Shown piece by piece: positions 28,944 through 37,634 of a stretch of 64,000 nt of DNA. Below the pieces are notes generated by a model. It saw only the letters and a list, made by a program, of their open reading frames with translations, made no database searches and was not told the origin of the DNA. Made by a program: the position numbers and the translations under genes. Position 1 is the first letter of the stretch; the number at the start of each line of letters is the position of its first letter. Origin of the DNA: Mesorhizobium sp. NZP2077 (GTDB lineage Bacteria > Pseudomonadota > Alphaproteobacteria > Rhizobiales > Rhizobiaceae); assembly GCF_013170805.1 (NCBI RefSeq), contig NZ_CP051293.1:868001-932000 (forward strand), given 5' to 3'.

Positions 28944-30728
28944 TCAGGCGTTGCTCGGCTTTCCATAAACCGGCGTCTCGATGCCTTCCATCCGCGCCTT
29001 GATCTGCAGCGCCACATATTTCGAATAAAACCGCGACAGCGCCAAATTGCCGCCGTGAAACCACAGCGCTTCCTGCGCCGTCGGCTTCCACATGTTGCGC
29101 AGCTCGCCTTGCCAGGGGCCGGGGTCGCCCTTCACACCCGAACCAAGGCCCCAGCAGGGACCGACCTTGTCGGCGACCTCGCGTGAGACGAGTGCGGCGA
29201 CATTCTCGTTCATCGATTGGTAGCCGGTGCAGGCGATGATGGCGTCGGCTTCGATTTCGCTGCCGTCCTCGAACAGGATGCCCTTCGGCGTCAGCGACTT
29301 GATGGCGACGCCGCTGCGGATGCCGATCTTGCCGTCGATGATCAGGTCCGATGCGCCGACATCGATGTAATAACCGGAGCCGGTGCGGCAGGCCTTCATC
29401 AGCAGGCCGGTTTCGTCGTCGCCGAAATCGATGGCGAAGCCTGAGGTGCGCAAGCGGTCGTAGAAGGCCGCGTCGCGCGCCTTGATCACCTCGTAGAGCG
29501 CGCGCTGGCCCTTGGGCACCAGCGCGAAGGGAGTCGAGGCGACGATCATGTCGGCCTTTTCGGTCGTGATGCCGCGCGCCAAGGCGCTTTCCGAGAAGAT
29601 CTCGAAGCCGACCTCCATCAGCGTGTCCGACTTGACCACGGTCGTCGGCGAGCGCTGGATCATGGTTACGTCGGCGCCGCTTTCCCAGAGATCGACGCAG
29701 ACGTCATGACCGGAGCTTGCCGCGCCGATGACTGCAACGCGTCTGCCGCGGAATTTGTCGCCGTTCGAATACTGGCTGGAATGCAGCAGCTCGCCCTTGA
29801 ACTGATCCGCGCCGGCCAGGTCGATCTTTCGCGGCGGGCCATAGGCGCCGGTGGCGAAGACGATGTGTTTCGGCTTCAGCGTGATGTGGCGGCCGACCCG
29901 GTCGACCACCACGGTCCAGACCTTCTCGGTCTCGTCATAGGAGGCGCTGAGGCACTTGGTGGCGACCCAGTAATTGAGCTCCATGACGCGCGTGTACATT
30001 TCCAGCCAGTCGCCCATCTTGTCCTTCGGCGTGAAGACAGGCCAGTTTTCCGGAAACGGAATGTAGGGCAGATGGTCGTACCAGACCGGGTCGTGCAGTA
30101 CGAGCGTGCGGTAGCGGTTGCGCCAGGAATCGCCTGGCCTTGCATTCTTCTCGATGACGATGGTCGGCACGCCGAGCTGCCGCAGTCGCGCGCCCAGCAT
30201 GATGCCGCCCTGGCCGCCGCCGATGACCAGGCAATAGGGCTGCTCGGAGGCGCCGAGTTCGCGCGTTTCTCGCGCCCGCGCTTCCGACCAGGTCTCGCGT
30301 TCGGGGTCGGCCTTGTGGCGCACGCCGAGCGGCCGTTCCGCACCCTTGCGCTCTTCGAACCCCTTGAGGTCGGTCATCGCCGTGAACAGGGTGCGGCAGC
30401 GGCCATCGCGCAGCCGCATGATGCCTTGTCCCCAGGCCACCGCGGTCTCGAATGTGAACCAGGCTTCGATCGTGCCTTCGTCCGAGGTCGCTTCGCCGGT
30501 GAGCTGCCAAGCCGTTGGCTTGGTCGTCGCCAGCGTTGCCTTGAGCATGTCGGCGATGGCCTCGCGCCCCTCCATCGTCGTGACGTTCCAGGTGAAGGTC
30601 AGAAGATCGCGCCAGTAGCAATCGTCGACGAAGAGGTTGCTCGCCGCCGTCGCATCGCCGGCTGCGAGCGCTTGGGCCAGGGAGTCGAGCCATGCGGCGG
30701 CCTGTTTCGTTGGTGCGATATCGAGCAT
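28944..30728 (-). CDS. Flavin-containing monooxygenase with N-terminal NTF2-like domain
   Basis: 594 residues from the ATG giving MLDIAPTKQAAAWLD; GAGGGAAG precedes it, so the ATG 21 bases upstream is less likely. Residues 1-130 look like an SnoaL/NTF2-like domain (NLFVDDCYWRDLLTFTW). The remainder is a class B flavoprotein monooxygenase: FAD motif CLVIGGGQGGIMLGARLRQL, the PGDSWRNRY region, NADPH motif VAVIGAASSGHDVC, and IACTGYQSMNENVAALV. Family members oxygenate soft nucleophiles or ketones. The fusion recurs in soil bacteria; the substrate is unknown. Confidence 0.88.
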   Translation of the reverse strand: MLDIAPTKQAAAWLDSLAQALAAGDATAASNLFVDDCYWRDLLTFTWNVTTMEGREAIADMLKATLATTKPTAWQLTGEATSDEGTIEAWFTFETAVAWGQGIMRLRDGRCRTLFTAMTDLKGFEERKGAERPLGVRHKADPERETWSEARARETRELGASEQPYCLVIGGGQGGIMLGARLRQLGVPTIVIEKNARPGDSWRNRYRTLVLHDPVWYDHLPYIPFPENWPVFTPKDKMGDWLEMYTRVMELNYWVATKCLSASYDETEKVWTVVVDRVGRHITLKPKHIVFATGAYGPPRKIDLAGADQFKGELLHSSQYSNGDKFRGRRVAVIGAASSGHDVCVDLWESGADVTMIQRSPTTVVKSDTLMEVGFEIFSESALARGITTEKADMIVASTPFALVPKGQRALYEVIKARDAAFYDRLRTSGFAIDFGDDETGLLMKACRTGSGYYIDVGASDLIIDGKIGIRSGVAIKSLTPKGILFEDGSEIEADAIIACTGYQSMNENVAALVSREVADKVGPCWGLGSGVKGDPGPWQGELRNMWKPTAQEALWFHGGNLALSRFYSKYVALQIKARMEGIETPVYGKPSNA

Positions 30729-30920
30729 GTCTTCCCTCTTTCGTTTCACATTGGCGCGGCCGCCTTATGGGGTGAGAAGCGGTCTGCGTAGCGGACGAAA
30801 AGCCAACTGCCTGGCTTTTCGAGCTTCGAACGCCCTGAGCCTGCGAAGGGCCGGGCGATGGACGATCCACCCGCCGGGTTTCCCCGCTGCTTCACAGCGT
30901 CCCGGCGTCGCCGGCCTTTC

Positions 30921-31148
30921 ATCGTGCCACACATCTGCGATGTCGAGCAGCTCCGCCAGGTCGCCCGCGACATTGTCGGCGATCTCACTGCCTACGACCT
31001 TTTCATCACGCCGACGCCGACGCAACTGCCGTGCCCGTTCGGCTATTACGACATGTCGGAGACCGACATCGACCGCTACAACGCCAAATGGGCGGGAACG
31101 GCAGAACCTTTCCCGTCGTGGAAGGGCCTCGGCCAATCTCCGGAGTGA
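30921..31148 (+). pseudogene. Remnant of an amidase C-terminal region
   Basis: A plus-strand frame reads VEQLRQVARDIVGDLTAYD then LFITPTPTQLPCPFGYYDMS and ETDIDRYNAKW, which resembles the C-terminal part of amidase-signature enzymes (the block before the FNISGQPA motif). The catalytic Lys-Ser-Ser part is absent, and upstream sequence in the same frame looks unrelated. Best read as a degraded fragment between the monooxygenase and M24 genes, a 428-base gap. Confidence 0.5.
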
Positions 31149-31156
31149 AACCCCCG

Positions 31157-32398
31157 CTACCCAATCGTCTCCAGCCGCCTCGGCAGCCGGTTCATCGCAA
31201 CAGGCCCATCCGCCGTGATGAGGAACTGGTCCTCGAGGTTGAAGCTGGCGAGGCCGTCTATGTAGAGCGGGATTTCGAAGGCCAGCACCATGCCGGCCTC
31301 GATCACGACTTCGCTGTCGGCTGCAATGAACGGCCATTGCTCGGAAAAGACCGACTGGCCGACGCTGTGCCCGAAATGGCCGCGGCGGTAGGAGCGCAGG
31401 CCCCGCCGCGCCAGGCTGTCGGCGGTGACGCGGTGCACATGGGCGAGCGTGTTTCCGGGGATCAGCGCCGCCAGCCCGTCCTCGAAGGCGCGCTCGGCGA
31501 TCGCGTGCAGCTCTGCCTGGTCGGCGGAAGGCGGCCCGAAGATGAAATTGCGCGACATGTCGGAGGCGTAGAAGCCGACCGTGCAGACCATGTCGCATTT
31601 CAAGGGATCGCCGGCCATGGCCCTGGCGTCGGCACTTTTGGCCCGGGCGCCCAGCGTCACATATTCGGCTGTCACGACCGGATGTGACAGCCCGGCGGCG
31701 GCGTCGGCGACGCCTTTGCGGTAGAGCGCGATGAGATCAGCCTGGCGCATGCCGGCCATCGCGTCCACCTGCAGCCGCTCCAGCCCGGCCTCCGACAGAA
31801 AAATACCTTGCTGCAGGAGATCGATCTCGCGCTGCGACTTGATGGCTCGTAGCCTGTCCAGCACGGGTGAGCCGTCGACCATCGGCCAACCCGGTAGCAG
31901 TGCTTGGATGGCCGCGAAATCGGCGGCTGGAATAAAGTCGAGGTCGATGCCGAGCGTTGCGCGCGCCAGTCCGAAGTCGTCCAGCAAGGTTTGCAACTGG
32001 CGCACCGAGCCGGCGAGATCGAAGGTCGCGGGCCGCGAGAAATCCGGCGCACGGCCAAGCGAGGCCAGGCCGGCCTCGATGCGCTCGGCCAGAAGACCGT
32101 GAGCGCCTGTCTCCACAGGTGCGGACTCGATCCAGATCGGGTGCGAACGCACAACCGCTTCGGGCGCGGCGAGCCGCAGCTGCGCCGCGTTGAAGTCCGC
32201 GACGACAACACCGATCGGCAGGTCTGGTTTGGCCGGGATGACGACGAAGCCGCCGCCGGCGCGCCGGAACAGGCCGGCCGGGCCGATCCACGCGCCGGTC
32301 GCATAGTGGAAGGCCTCGGGCGCCGAGAGCACAAGTGCTTCGATGCCGGCGCGTTGCATCAGTTGCGCGGCGCGCTGGCGGTCGACAAAGCCCGTCAT
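31157..32398 (-). CDS. M24-family (Xaa-Pro peptidase/creatinase fold) protein
   Basis: 413 residues from the ATG giving MTGFVDRQRAAQLMQ. N-terminal creatinase-like domain, then the pita-bread domain with KSQREIDLLQQGIFLSEAGL, a metal-ligand region CDMVCTVGFYASDMSRNFIFG, the His in GHFGHSVGQSV, and late Glu in AFEIPLY and FNLEDQFLI. Some canonical metal ligands appear altered, so it may be a peptidase or another C-N hydrolase. Substrate unknown. It precedes the amidase remnant and monooxygenase on the same strand. Confidence 0.85.
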   Translation of the reverse strand: MTGFVDRQRAAQLMQRAGIEALVLSAPEAFHYATGAWIGPAGLFRRAGGGFVVIPAKPDLPIGVVVADFNAAQLRLAAPEAVVRSHPIWIESAPVETGAHGLLAERIEAGLASLGRAPDFSRPATFDLAGSVRQLQTLLDDFGLARATLGIDLDFIPAADFAAIQALLPGWPMVDGSPVLDRLRAIKSQREIDLLQQGIFLSEAGLERLQVDAMAGMRQADLIALYRKGVADAAAGLSHPVVTAEYVTLGARAKSADARAMAGDPLKCDMVCTVGFYASDMSRNFIFGPPSADQAELHAIAERAFEDGLAALIPGNTLAHVHRVTADSLARRGLRSYRRGHFGHSVGQSVFSEQWPFIAADSEVVIEAGMVLAFEIPLYIDGLASFNLEDQFLITADGPVAMNRLPRRLETIG

Positions 32399-32478
32399 GT
32401 CTTTCTCCGGATGTCCGAAGCGGCAACGGAGCATTGTGGGTGCAGACAATCAAGCCGGTTGCTGTGATGCCTCCCCAG

Positions 32479-32541
32479 CGTCGTCATCCTCGGTCTGCGC
32501 TGCGTCGCTGCACTCCTTGCTCCGCCCGTGGATGACGAAGG
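32479..32541. repeat. Short copy of palindromic repeat, family C
   Basis: About 63 bases bounded by CGTCGTCATCC and GGATGACGAAG, with GGTCTGCGC and CTCCTTGCTCCGCCC as in the larger family C copies (40287-40511, 54464-54678). It marks the left edge of the accessory region. Confidence 0.6.
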
Positions 32542-32558
32542 AAAAGGGCGGCGTTCCG

Positions 32559-32855
32559 CTAATCGTCGAGGCATGCGATGATGGTAGACCCAGTCCACAC
32601 CCAATCGAACGGCGAAACCGCTACTTGATCGTCTCGAGCAACCGCAAACGCGAGCTTGGCATCAACGTGGATTCGGGTCGTCGCTTGGGCGCGGAACTCG
32701 CATTCAGCCATGGCATAGGTAAGGGTCGGGGCATTGGGATCTAAGGCAAGCCGATTTGCCGCCGGCTGCACGCCATAGATAGACGAAGCGGCAACTTCGA
32801 TTGCGTCGAGAATCAGTTCGCTCTGTCTGTCCCAGTAGATACCAGCAACAACCAC
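32559..32855 (-). CDS. Hypothetical protein, accessory region
   Basis: 98 residues from GTG at 32855, beginning MVVAGIYWDRQSELILDAIE and ending FDWVWTGSTIIACLDD. No family recognised, no strong ribosome binding site. It is divergent from the AlpA gene with 17 bases between starts, which leaves little room for two promoters. Composition looks coding, but it could be spurious. Confidence 0.4.
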   Translation of the reverse strand: MVVAGIYWDRQSELILDAIEVAASSIYGVQPAANRLALDPNAPTLTYAMAECEFRAQATTRIHVDAKLAFAVARDDQVAVSPFDWVWTGSTIIACLDD

Positions 32856-32872
32856 TGAGAAGCAGGCAAGCT

Positions 32873-33076
32873 ATGTCCGAGCCGGATCGTATTGTACGCC
32901 TCAAAACCGTCCTTGCCAGGACCGGCCTGTCCCGTTCAACCATCGATCGCAAGATCGCCGAAGGCACGTTCCCGGCTCAGATCAAGTTAAGCATCAACGG
33001 GGTGGGCTGGCGGGAATCCGATGTCAATCGATGGGTCGGCGATCCAGGTGCATGGCGACAAGAGCGTCAGGTCTGA
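32873..33076 (+). CDS. AlpA-family phage-type regulator
   Basis: 67 residues. MerR-like winged helix: RIVRLKTVLARTGLSRSTID then RKIAEGTFPAQIKL and GWRESDVNRWV, the AlpA pattern. Such proteins activate excision or integrase genes of prophages and islands. No integrase is visible in the window. It converges on and overlaps by 10 bases the XRE gene. Confidence 0.85.
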   Translation: MSEPDRIVRLKTVLARTGLSRSTIDRKIAEGTFPAQIKLSINGVGWRESDVNRWVGDPGAWRQERQV

Positions 33077-33297
33077 TTGCGAGACAGACGAACACCAGGG
33101 CCGCCGCCGTTCTCTGGAATGAATTCGACCCCGGCAGCCTCAAATGTGTTCCGAAGTGCCGCGACGGTAGTGCCCTTTAGTTGTTCTCCCCGTTCAAACC
33201 GGGCGACGGTATCAGGTGAAACTCCAGCATTCCGAGCCAAGTCTCTCGTCCCCCAACCGAGGGCGACACGCGCCATTTTGCACTGGACGACGTTCAT
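33067..33297 (-). CDS. XRE-family helix-turn-helix regulator
   Basis: 76 residues. Single HTH domain: ARVALGWGTRDLARNAGVSP then DTVARFERGEQLKGTTVAAL, ending in VEFIPENGGGPGVRL, a form common in rhizobial plasmids and islands. Probably a repressor for the neighbouring promoter; repeated TACGAT motifs lie just upstream of its start. Confidence 0.87.
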   Translation of the reverse strand: MNVVQCKMARVALGWGTRDLARNAGVSPDTVARFERGEQLKGTTVAALRNTFEAAGVEFIPENGGGPGVRLSRNQT

Positions 33298-33305
33298 TTC
33301 GTAAC

Positions 33306-33364
33306 ATCGATACGATTTATGTTGATCTGCATCGTCACCTGAGATATCGTAACCCTGATACGAT
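33306..33364. promoter_or_regulatory. Repeated TACGAT motifs, candidate XRE operator
   Basis: TACGAT on the plus strand at 33311-33316 and 33359-33364, and its inverse ATCGTA at 33346-33351. The first forms the dyad ATCG-ATA-CGAT at 33306-33316. The cluster sits between the XRE start (33297) and the unknown gene at 33451, fitting autoregulation (inference). Confidence 0.4.
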
Positions 33365-33450
33365 TATGGGAGTCGCTTACTGCGGCTGCTGACGGTGTTA
33401 TTACCACCTTCAGCAGCCTTGCCACGCCCAAGCTGCGAGGAGCTCGGATC

Positions 33451-34041
33451 ATGACTGATTCCGACAATAGCACGACTTTGGCTTCCGTCACGCACAGCCG
33501 CCGCGATCGGCAGGTCTCAAACGCGTATGGATATTTCGACGATTCAGACCCTGCCATCCTACTGCAGCGAGAATGGCTGCGGGCAGAGTATGCTTCGCAC
33601 GTCCTTTGCCGACTTCAACAACGTCTCGAGAGGCGCGTTCTCGATGCTGCGGCCCCGGATGCGATGGATGAGAAGGTCGGCTATTCGATCGCCTGCCAAG
33701 CGGAAGTCGAGGCCGCGACTGCTGCCTTAAAGCTCCAAGACAATCTTCCTTGCATCCAGGCGCGGTCGCTTCTGGGCATTGTTGCCAAGCTTGAAATCAT
33801 CGCCGGCGCAGATCGCGACATTGACGATCCAACAGACTTTCCCTGGCCGCACATTGCATCGGTCCTTGACGACTTGAAAAAAATCGCCGGGAGCCCTCCC
33901 CTTGGACGGCCTGAGCGATCCGTCGTTCAGACGGACTGCAGGCGATATCAAGCGATGGCGGCAGACATGATCGGTCTGGAAAAGCAGGCCGCTAACCTTC
34001 GTTTAGGCCGTAGCTCCGTGTTGCGCATTAAGGCGGAGTGA
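33451..34041 (+). CDS. Unknown protein, accessory region
   Basis: 196 residues, MTDSDNSTTLASVTHSRRDR at the start, mostly helical and charged, with no recognised domain or membrane segment. Lower GC than the flanking core genes. It is the first gene downstream of the XRE operator-like repeats and ends with a GTGA overlap to a second, broken reading frame. Proteins like this are usual cargo of rhizobial islands. Confidence 0.6.
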   Translation: MTDSDNSTTLASVTHSRRDRQVSNAYGYFDDSDPAILLQREWLRAEYASHVLCRLQQRLERRVLDAAAPDAMDEKVGYSIACQAEVEAATAALKLQDNLPCIQARSLLGIVAKLEIIAGADRDIDDPTDFPWPHIASVLDDLKKIAGSPPLGRPERSVVQTDCRRYQAMAADMIGLEKQAANLRLGRSSVLRIKAE

Positions 34042-34331
34042 GGGCCTTCTTTGATTGGCCAACGAAGTTTTCGTGGCCGCACGACACCGATCCTCGACAG
34101 CAAGGCCTTGGCCCTTCAGACTTCAAGAGGATGATAGAGGCGTAAATCGCAGTCGAGCTTGTAGGCGGCGCGGTCGAGGAACTCATAAAGCACGCGCGCT
34201 CGGCCATTGATGTTGCCAATCAAACCACGCACAAGCGAACCCCTGGTTTCCGAGATGCGGCGATCAGCCTGGAAGCGACGGGCTCAGTCGTGAACATCGT
34301 TGCGATTGTCTCGGCGCGACGGGATCCCTAA
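34038..34331 (+). pseudogene. Small ORF interrupted by an in-frame TAA
   Basis: From GTG 34038 (overlapping the previous stop) one frame reads VRAFFDWPTKFSWPHDTDPR to a TAA at 34143, and the same frame stays open afterwards through IAVELVGGAVEELIKHARSA to 34331 with no own start codon until late. Together they would make a 97-residue product. Best explained as a nonsense-disrupted gene; the first 35 residues may still be translated. Confidence 0.4.
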
Positions 34332-34384
34332 CCAATGTGCACTATGGCTTCCTCCTGCGCACGGCAAAGGAGGACCGCCGGCTG

Positions 34385-34745
34385 TCAGTCTGGCCTTTCT
34401 TCGAGCGGATCCCTCTCAGTCCACGACTCGACATTTTCGACATGCGCATCCCAAAATGCGGAAAGCGTCTCGATGTCCTGAGGCAGGAGCCATGCGGCCT
34501 CAAGATTGTCGAAATGATTAAACTGGGGGATGGGGAGCAACCCGCTCGATCCCTCCCACAGGAGGGGCCCATATATCGCCGCTGCGGCGCGGCAAATGCC
34601 CTCGTGGCAGCGTGCAAGCTTGTCGAGAGAGAAGCCGTCCTGACCGTCCAACAAAGTACCGCGCGAATGCTCGTCGGCAGCGTGAGCAATGAACTTGTTG
34701 CCGAACTCGGCAATATCTTGCCATCCACTTTTAGTCAGCATGGCT
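34385..34745 (-). pseudogene. 3' fragment of a gene cut by the IS21 element (possibly HEPN-like)
   Basis: The minus frame ends at 34385 and runs rightward into the insertion-sequence end at 34745. The host part reads WQDIAEFGNKFIAHAADEHS and later LARCHEGICRAAAAIYGPLL, which faintly resembles the C-terminal half of HEPN/AbiU2-type proteins around their xxxIAH motif, though the usual Arg is Asn here. The N-terminal half is missing. An internal ATG (MLTKSGWQ) could still give a 117-residue product. Family is a guess. Confidence 0.4.
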
Positions 34746-34846
34746 TGTTGATTTCCACTGAGAAGTGACCCGGCATTGGAGGATATTTCCATCGAGAATT
34801 GACCCATGTTTGAACCACCCCTTGCTGTCTCAGCGGGGGTTATGGA

Positions 34847-36385
34847 GTGATCGACATGGCGTTATTGAGCGTGATCCGACGCTGGCATTTTCGAGAGCAA
34901 TTATCGATCCGTGAGATCAGCCGCAGGACCGGCCTGTCGCGGAATACCATTCGCAGATATCTGCGTTCTGATGGCGTCGAGCCGAAGTTCAAGGTGCCGG
35001 TCCGGCCGAGCAAGCTCGATGCCTTTGCCGACCGATTGTCTGCCTGGCTGAAGACAGAAGCCAACAGGTCTCGCAAGCAGAAGCGAACCGTCAAGCAGCT
35101 GCACGCTGATCTGATCAGCCTTGGCTATGAGGGCTCATACAATCGGGTGGCGGCCTTTGCCCGGGATTGGAGAGCTGATCGGCAAAGGGAGTTGCAGACA
35201 TCCGGCCGTGGGACCTTCATTCCCTTGGTGTTTGAGCCCGGCGAAGCGTTCCAGTTCGATTGGTCCGAAGACTGGGCAATCATCGGCAATGAGCGCACCA
35301 AGCTGCAGGTGGCCCATACGAAGCTGAGCTACAGCCGTGCCTTCATTGTTCGGGCTTACCTGCTGCAGACGCACGAGATGCTGTTTGACGCGCACAATCA
35401 CGCTTTCCGTGTGTTTGGCGGCATTCCCCGGCGCGGCATCTACGACAACATGAAGACGGCGGTCGACAGGGTCGGACGAGGCAAGGAGCGCGACGTCAAT
35501 GTCCGCTTCATGGCAATGGCCAGCCACTATCTGTTCGAACCCGAGTTCTGCAATCCCGCATCGGGTTGGGAGAAAGGACAAGTCGAGAAGAATGTTCAGG
35601 ACGCACGTCACCGGCTTTGGCAGCCCATTCCACGCTTTCCCTCGCTGGATGCCCTGAACGACTGGCTTGAGCAGCGTTGCAGGGTGTTGTGGCAGCAGAC
35701 GCCACATGGGCGAATGAGGGGGACCATCAATGACGTCTGGACCGAAGAAGTCCAGTCTCTGATGCCGACATCACGGTCCTTCGATGGGTTTGTCGAATAC
35801 ACCAAGCGGGTGTCTCCGACCTGCCTTATACATCTGGAGCGCAACCGCTACAGCGTGCCGGCGTCCTTTGCCAACCGGCCCGTGAGCCTGCGGGTCTATC
35901 CAGATCGTGTCGTGGTTGCCGCGGAAGGTTTGATCATCTGTGAGCATCGCCGCATCATCGATCGCTCACATGATCGGCCAGGACAGACGGTCTATGACTG
36001 GCGGCACTATCTGGCTGTTGTTCAGCGCAAACCAGGCGCCCTTCGCAACGGAGCACCTTTTGCCGAACTTCCCGATGCATTCAGATCTTTGCAGCAGCAT
36101 TTGCTCAAGAAGCCCGGCGGCGATCGCGAGATGGTCGACATCCTGGCACTTGTCCTTCAGCACGACGAGCAGGCGGTGCTCTCCGCCGTGGAGATGGCAT
36201 TGCAGGGCGGTGTTCCCACCAAGACCCATGTGCTGAATCTGCTTCATCGCCTGGTCGATGGCAAATCCCTCACACCCCCCACCATCGACGCTCCTCAGGC
36301 TTTGACGCTTACCAACGAGCCGAAGGCCAATGTCGAACGCTACGATGCTTTGAGAAAGGCCTTGGAGGTGCGCCATGCGTCATAA
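34847..36385 (+). CDS. istA: IS21-family transposase IstA
   Basis: 512 residues from GTG 34847 (ATG at 34856 preceded by GGAG is equally likely). N-terminal [22 protein letters not shown], then an rve-type DDE domain with the catalytic residues near D138 (FQFDWSEDW), D200 ([10 protein letters not shown]) and E247 (EKGQVEKNV). Full length and apparently intact, so the element may be active. Overlaps istB by 11 bases. Confidence 0.95.
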   Translation: MIDMALLSVIRRWHFREQLSIREISRRTGLSRNTIRRYLRSDGVEPKFKVPVRPSKLDAFADRLSAWLKTEANRSRKQKRTVKQLHADLISLGYEGSYNRVAAFARDWRADRQRELQTSGRGTFIPLVFEPGEAFQFDWSEDWAIIGNERTKLQVAHTKLSYSRAFIVRAYLLQTHEMLFDAHNHAFRVFGGIPRRGIYDNMKTAVDRVGRGKERDVNVRFMAMASHYLFEPEFCNPASGWEKGQVEKNVQDARHRLWQPIPRFPSLDALNDWLEQRCRVLWQQTPHGRMRGTINDVWTEEVQSLMPTSRSFDGFVEYTKRVSPTCLIHLERNRYSVPASFANRPVSLRVYPDRVVVAAEGLIICEHRRIIDRSHDRPGQTVYDWRHYLAVVQRKPGALRNGAPFAELPDAFRSLQQHLLKKPGGDREMVDILALVLQHDEQAVLSAVEMALQGGVPTKTHVLNLLHRLVDGKSLTPPTIDAPQALTLTNEPKANVERYDALRKALEVRHAS

Positions 36386-37187
36386 TCCTGCCAGTGGCGC
36401 AATCGTCATCATGCTCAGGAGCCTGAAGATGCACGGTATGGCGCAAGCTGTAGGCGAACTCACCGAACAGGGAGCGCCGGCGTTTGAAGCCGCCATTCCC
36501 ATCCTGTCGCAACTGCTGAAGGCCGAGACGGCAGAACGCGAGGTCAGGTCGACAGCCTATCAGCTCAAGATAGCTCGCTTTCCAGCCTATCGTGATCTCA
36601 ACGGCTTTGACTTCGCCAGCAGCGAGGTAAACGAGGCACTGGTGCGGCAACTTCATCGTTGCGAGTTCGTCGACGAAGCCAACAACATCGTGCTCGTCGG
36701 CGGCCCTGGAACAGGCAAAACCCATATTGCGACCGCTCTCGGCGTGCAGGCCATCGAGCATCATCACAAACGGGTTCGCTTCTTCTCGACTGTCGAGTTG
36801 GTCAATGCGCTGGAACAGGAGAAGGCACAGGGAAGGTCCGGCCAGATCGCCAATCGCCTCGTCCATTCTGATCTCGTCGTCCTGGACGAACTTGGCTATC
36901 TGCCGTTCAGTGCATCAGGTGGAGCATTGCTCTTCCATCTGCTGAGCAAGCTATACGAACGCACAAGCGTCATTATCACCACCAACCTCAGCTTCAGCGA
37001 ATGGGCCAGCGTCTTCGGCGATGCCAAGATGACAACCGCGCTACTCGACCGGCTGACCCATCATTGCCACATCCTGGAAACCGGAAACGATAGCTTCCGA
37101 TTCAAAAACAGCTCCGCACACGAGCCCAAAAAAGCGAAGGAGAAAGCCAGAACCTTGACCGTAAACCCCGAACCGAAACATACATGA
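36375..37187 (+). CDS. istB: IS21-family helper ATPase IstB
   Basis: 270 residues. AAA+ ATPase that directs the IstA transposase to target DNA. Walker [16 protein letters not shown] at about 109-123, Walker [12 protein letters not shown], and [14 protein letters not shown], the IstB/DnaC-like signature. Start overlaps the istA end. Intact length. Confidence 0.95.
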   Translation: MRHNPASGAIVIMLRSLKMHGMAQAVGELTEQGAPAFEAAIPILSQLLKAETAEREVRSTAYQLKIARFPAYRDLNGFDFASSEVNEALVRQLHRCEFVDEANNIVLVGGPGTGKTHIATALGVQAIEHHHKRVRFFSTVELVNALEQEKAQGRSGQIANRLVHSDLVVLDELGYLPFSASGGALLFHLLSKLYERTSVIITTNLSFSEWASVFGDAKMTTALLDRLTHHCHILETGNDSFRFKNSSAHEPKKAKEKARTLTVNPEPKHT

Positions 37188-37350
37188 CAGGCGGGTCACT
37201 TCTCGGTGGAAATGCCGGGTCACTTCTCAGTGGAAATCAACATCCTTGAGATCACACAGCAGTGGTCACCCGGTGGACACCAGGAATAGAACGCAAAACG
37301 GCCACCTTTCGGCAGCCGCTTTAATTGCTTGATTTCCCTAGGAAAACTGG

Positions 37351-37422
37351 AGCGGGTGAAGCGATTCGAACGCTCGACCCCAACCTTGGCAAGGTTGTGC
37401 TCTACCCCTGAGCTACACCCGC
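37351..37422 (-). tRNA. tRNA-Gly (anticodon GCC)
   Basis: On the minus strand the sequence folds as a cloverleaf: acceptor GCGGGTG pairs with CACCCGC, D-loop TAGCTCAGGGGTAGAGC, anticodon stem-loop CAACCTTGCCAAGGTTG with GCC, and T-arm GCGTTCGAATCGC. Encoded CCA follows at 37348-37350. Its 3' end faces the accessory region, a usual place for island integration. Confidence 0.95.
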
Positions 37423-37634
37423 TCACACGGCGTCTTGGCCGCAAGCCGGGCCTATATGGCTGAAGAGCGCGGCGATTGCAACAGGGAAATCGCAGGCTTT
37501 TTGCAACGTCCTGGGCGACGCCGGCAAACCGCCCGCGCCGCGCGGATTTTGCCACGCGGTTGCGCGATGGTCTTGTGTCGGCCACCGCATTGGCCGTAAA
37601 CGGCAAGGCAGGAATTGGACGAAGAAGAAGATCG

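Larger units (their letters stand above)
34746..37242 (+). mobile_element. IS21-family insertion sequence, complete
   Basis: About 2.5 kb with istA and istB and terminal inverted repeats: the left end TGTTGATTTCCACTGAGAAG is repeated inverted at the right end (to 37242). Both ends carry further subterminal copies of the TTTCCACxGAGAAGTGACCC block, as usual in IS21. No target-site duplication is seen (CAGCATGGCT at the left, TCCTTGAGAT at the right). Confidence 0.93.

Noticed and set aside
32479..37422. att direct repeat of the tRNA-Gly 3' end on the island's other side
   Set aside because: No second copy of the acceptor/T-arm sequence was found by eye in the region.
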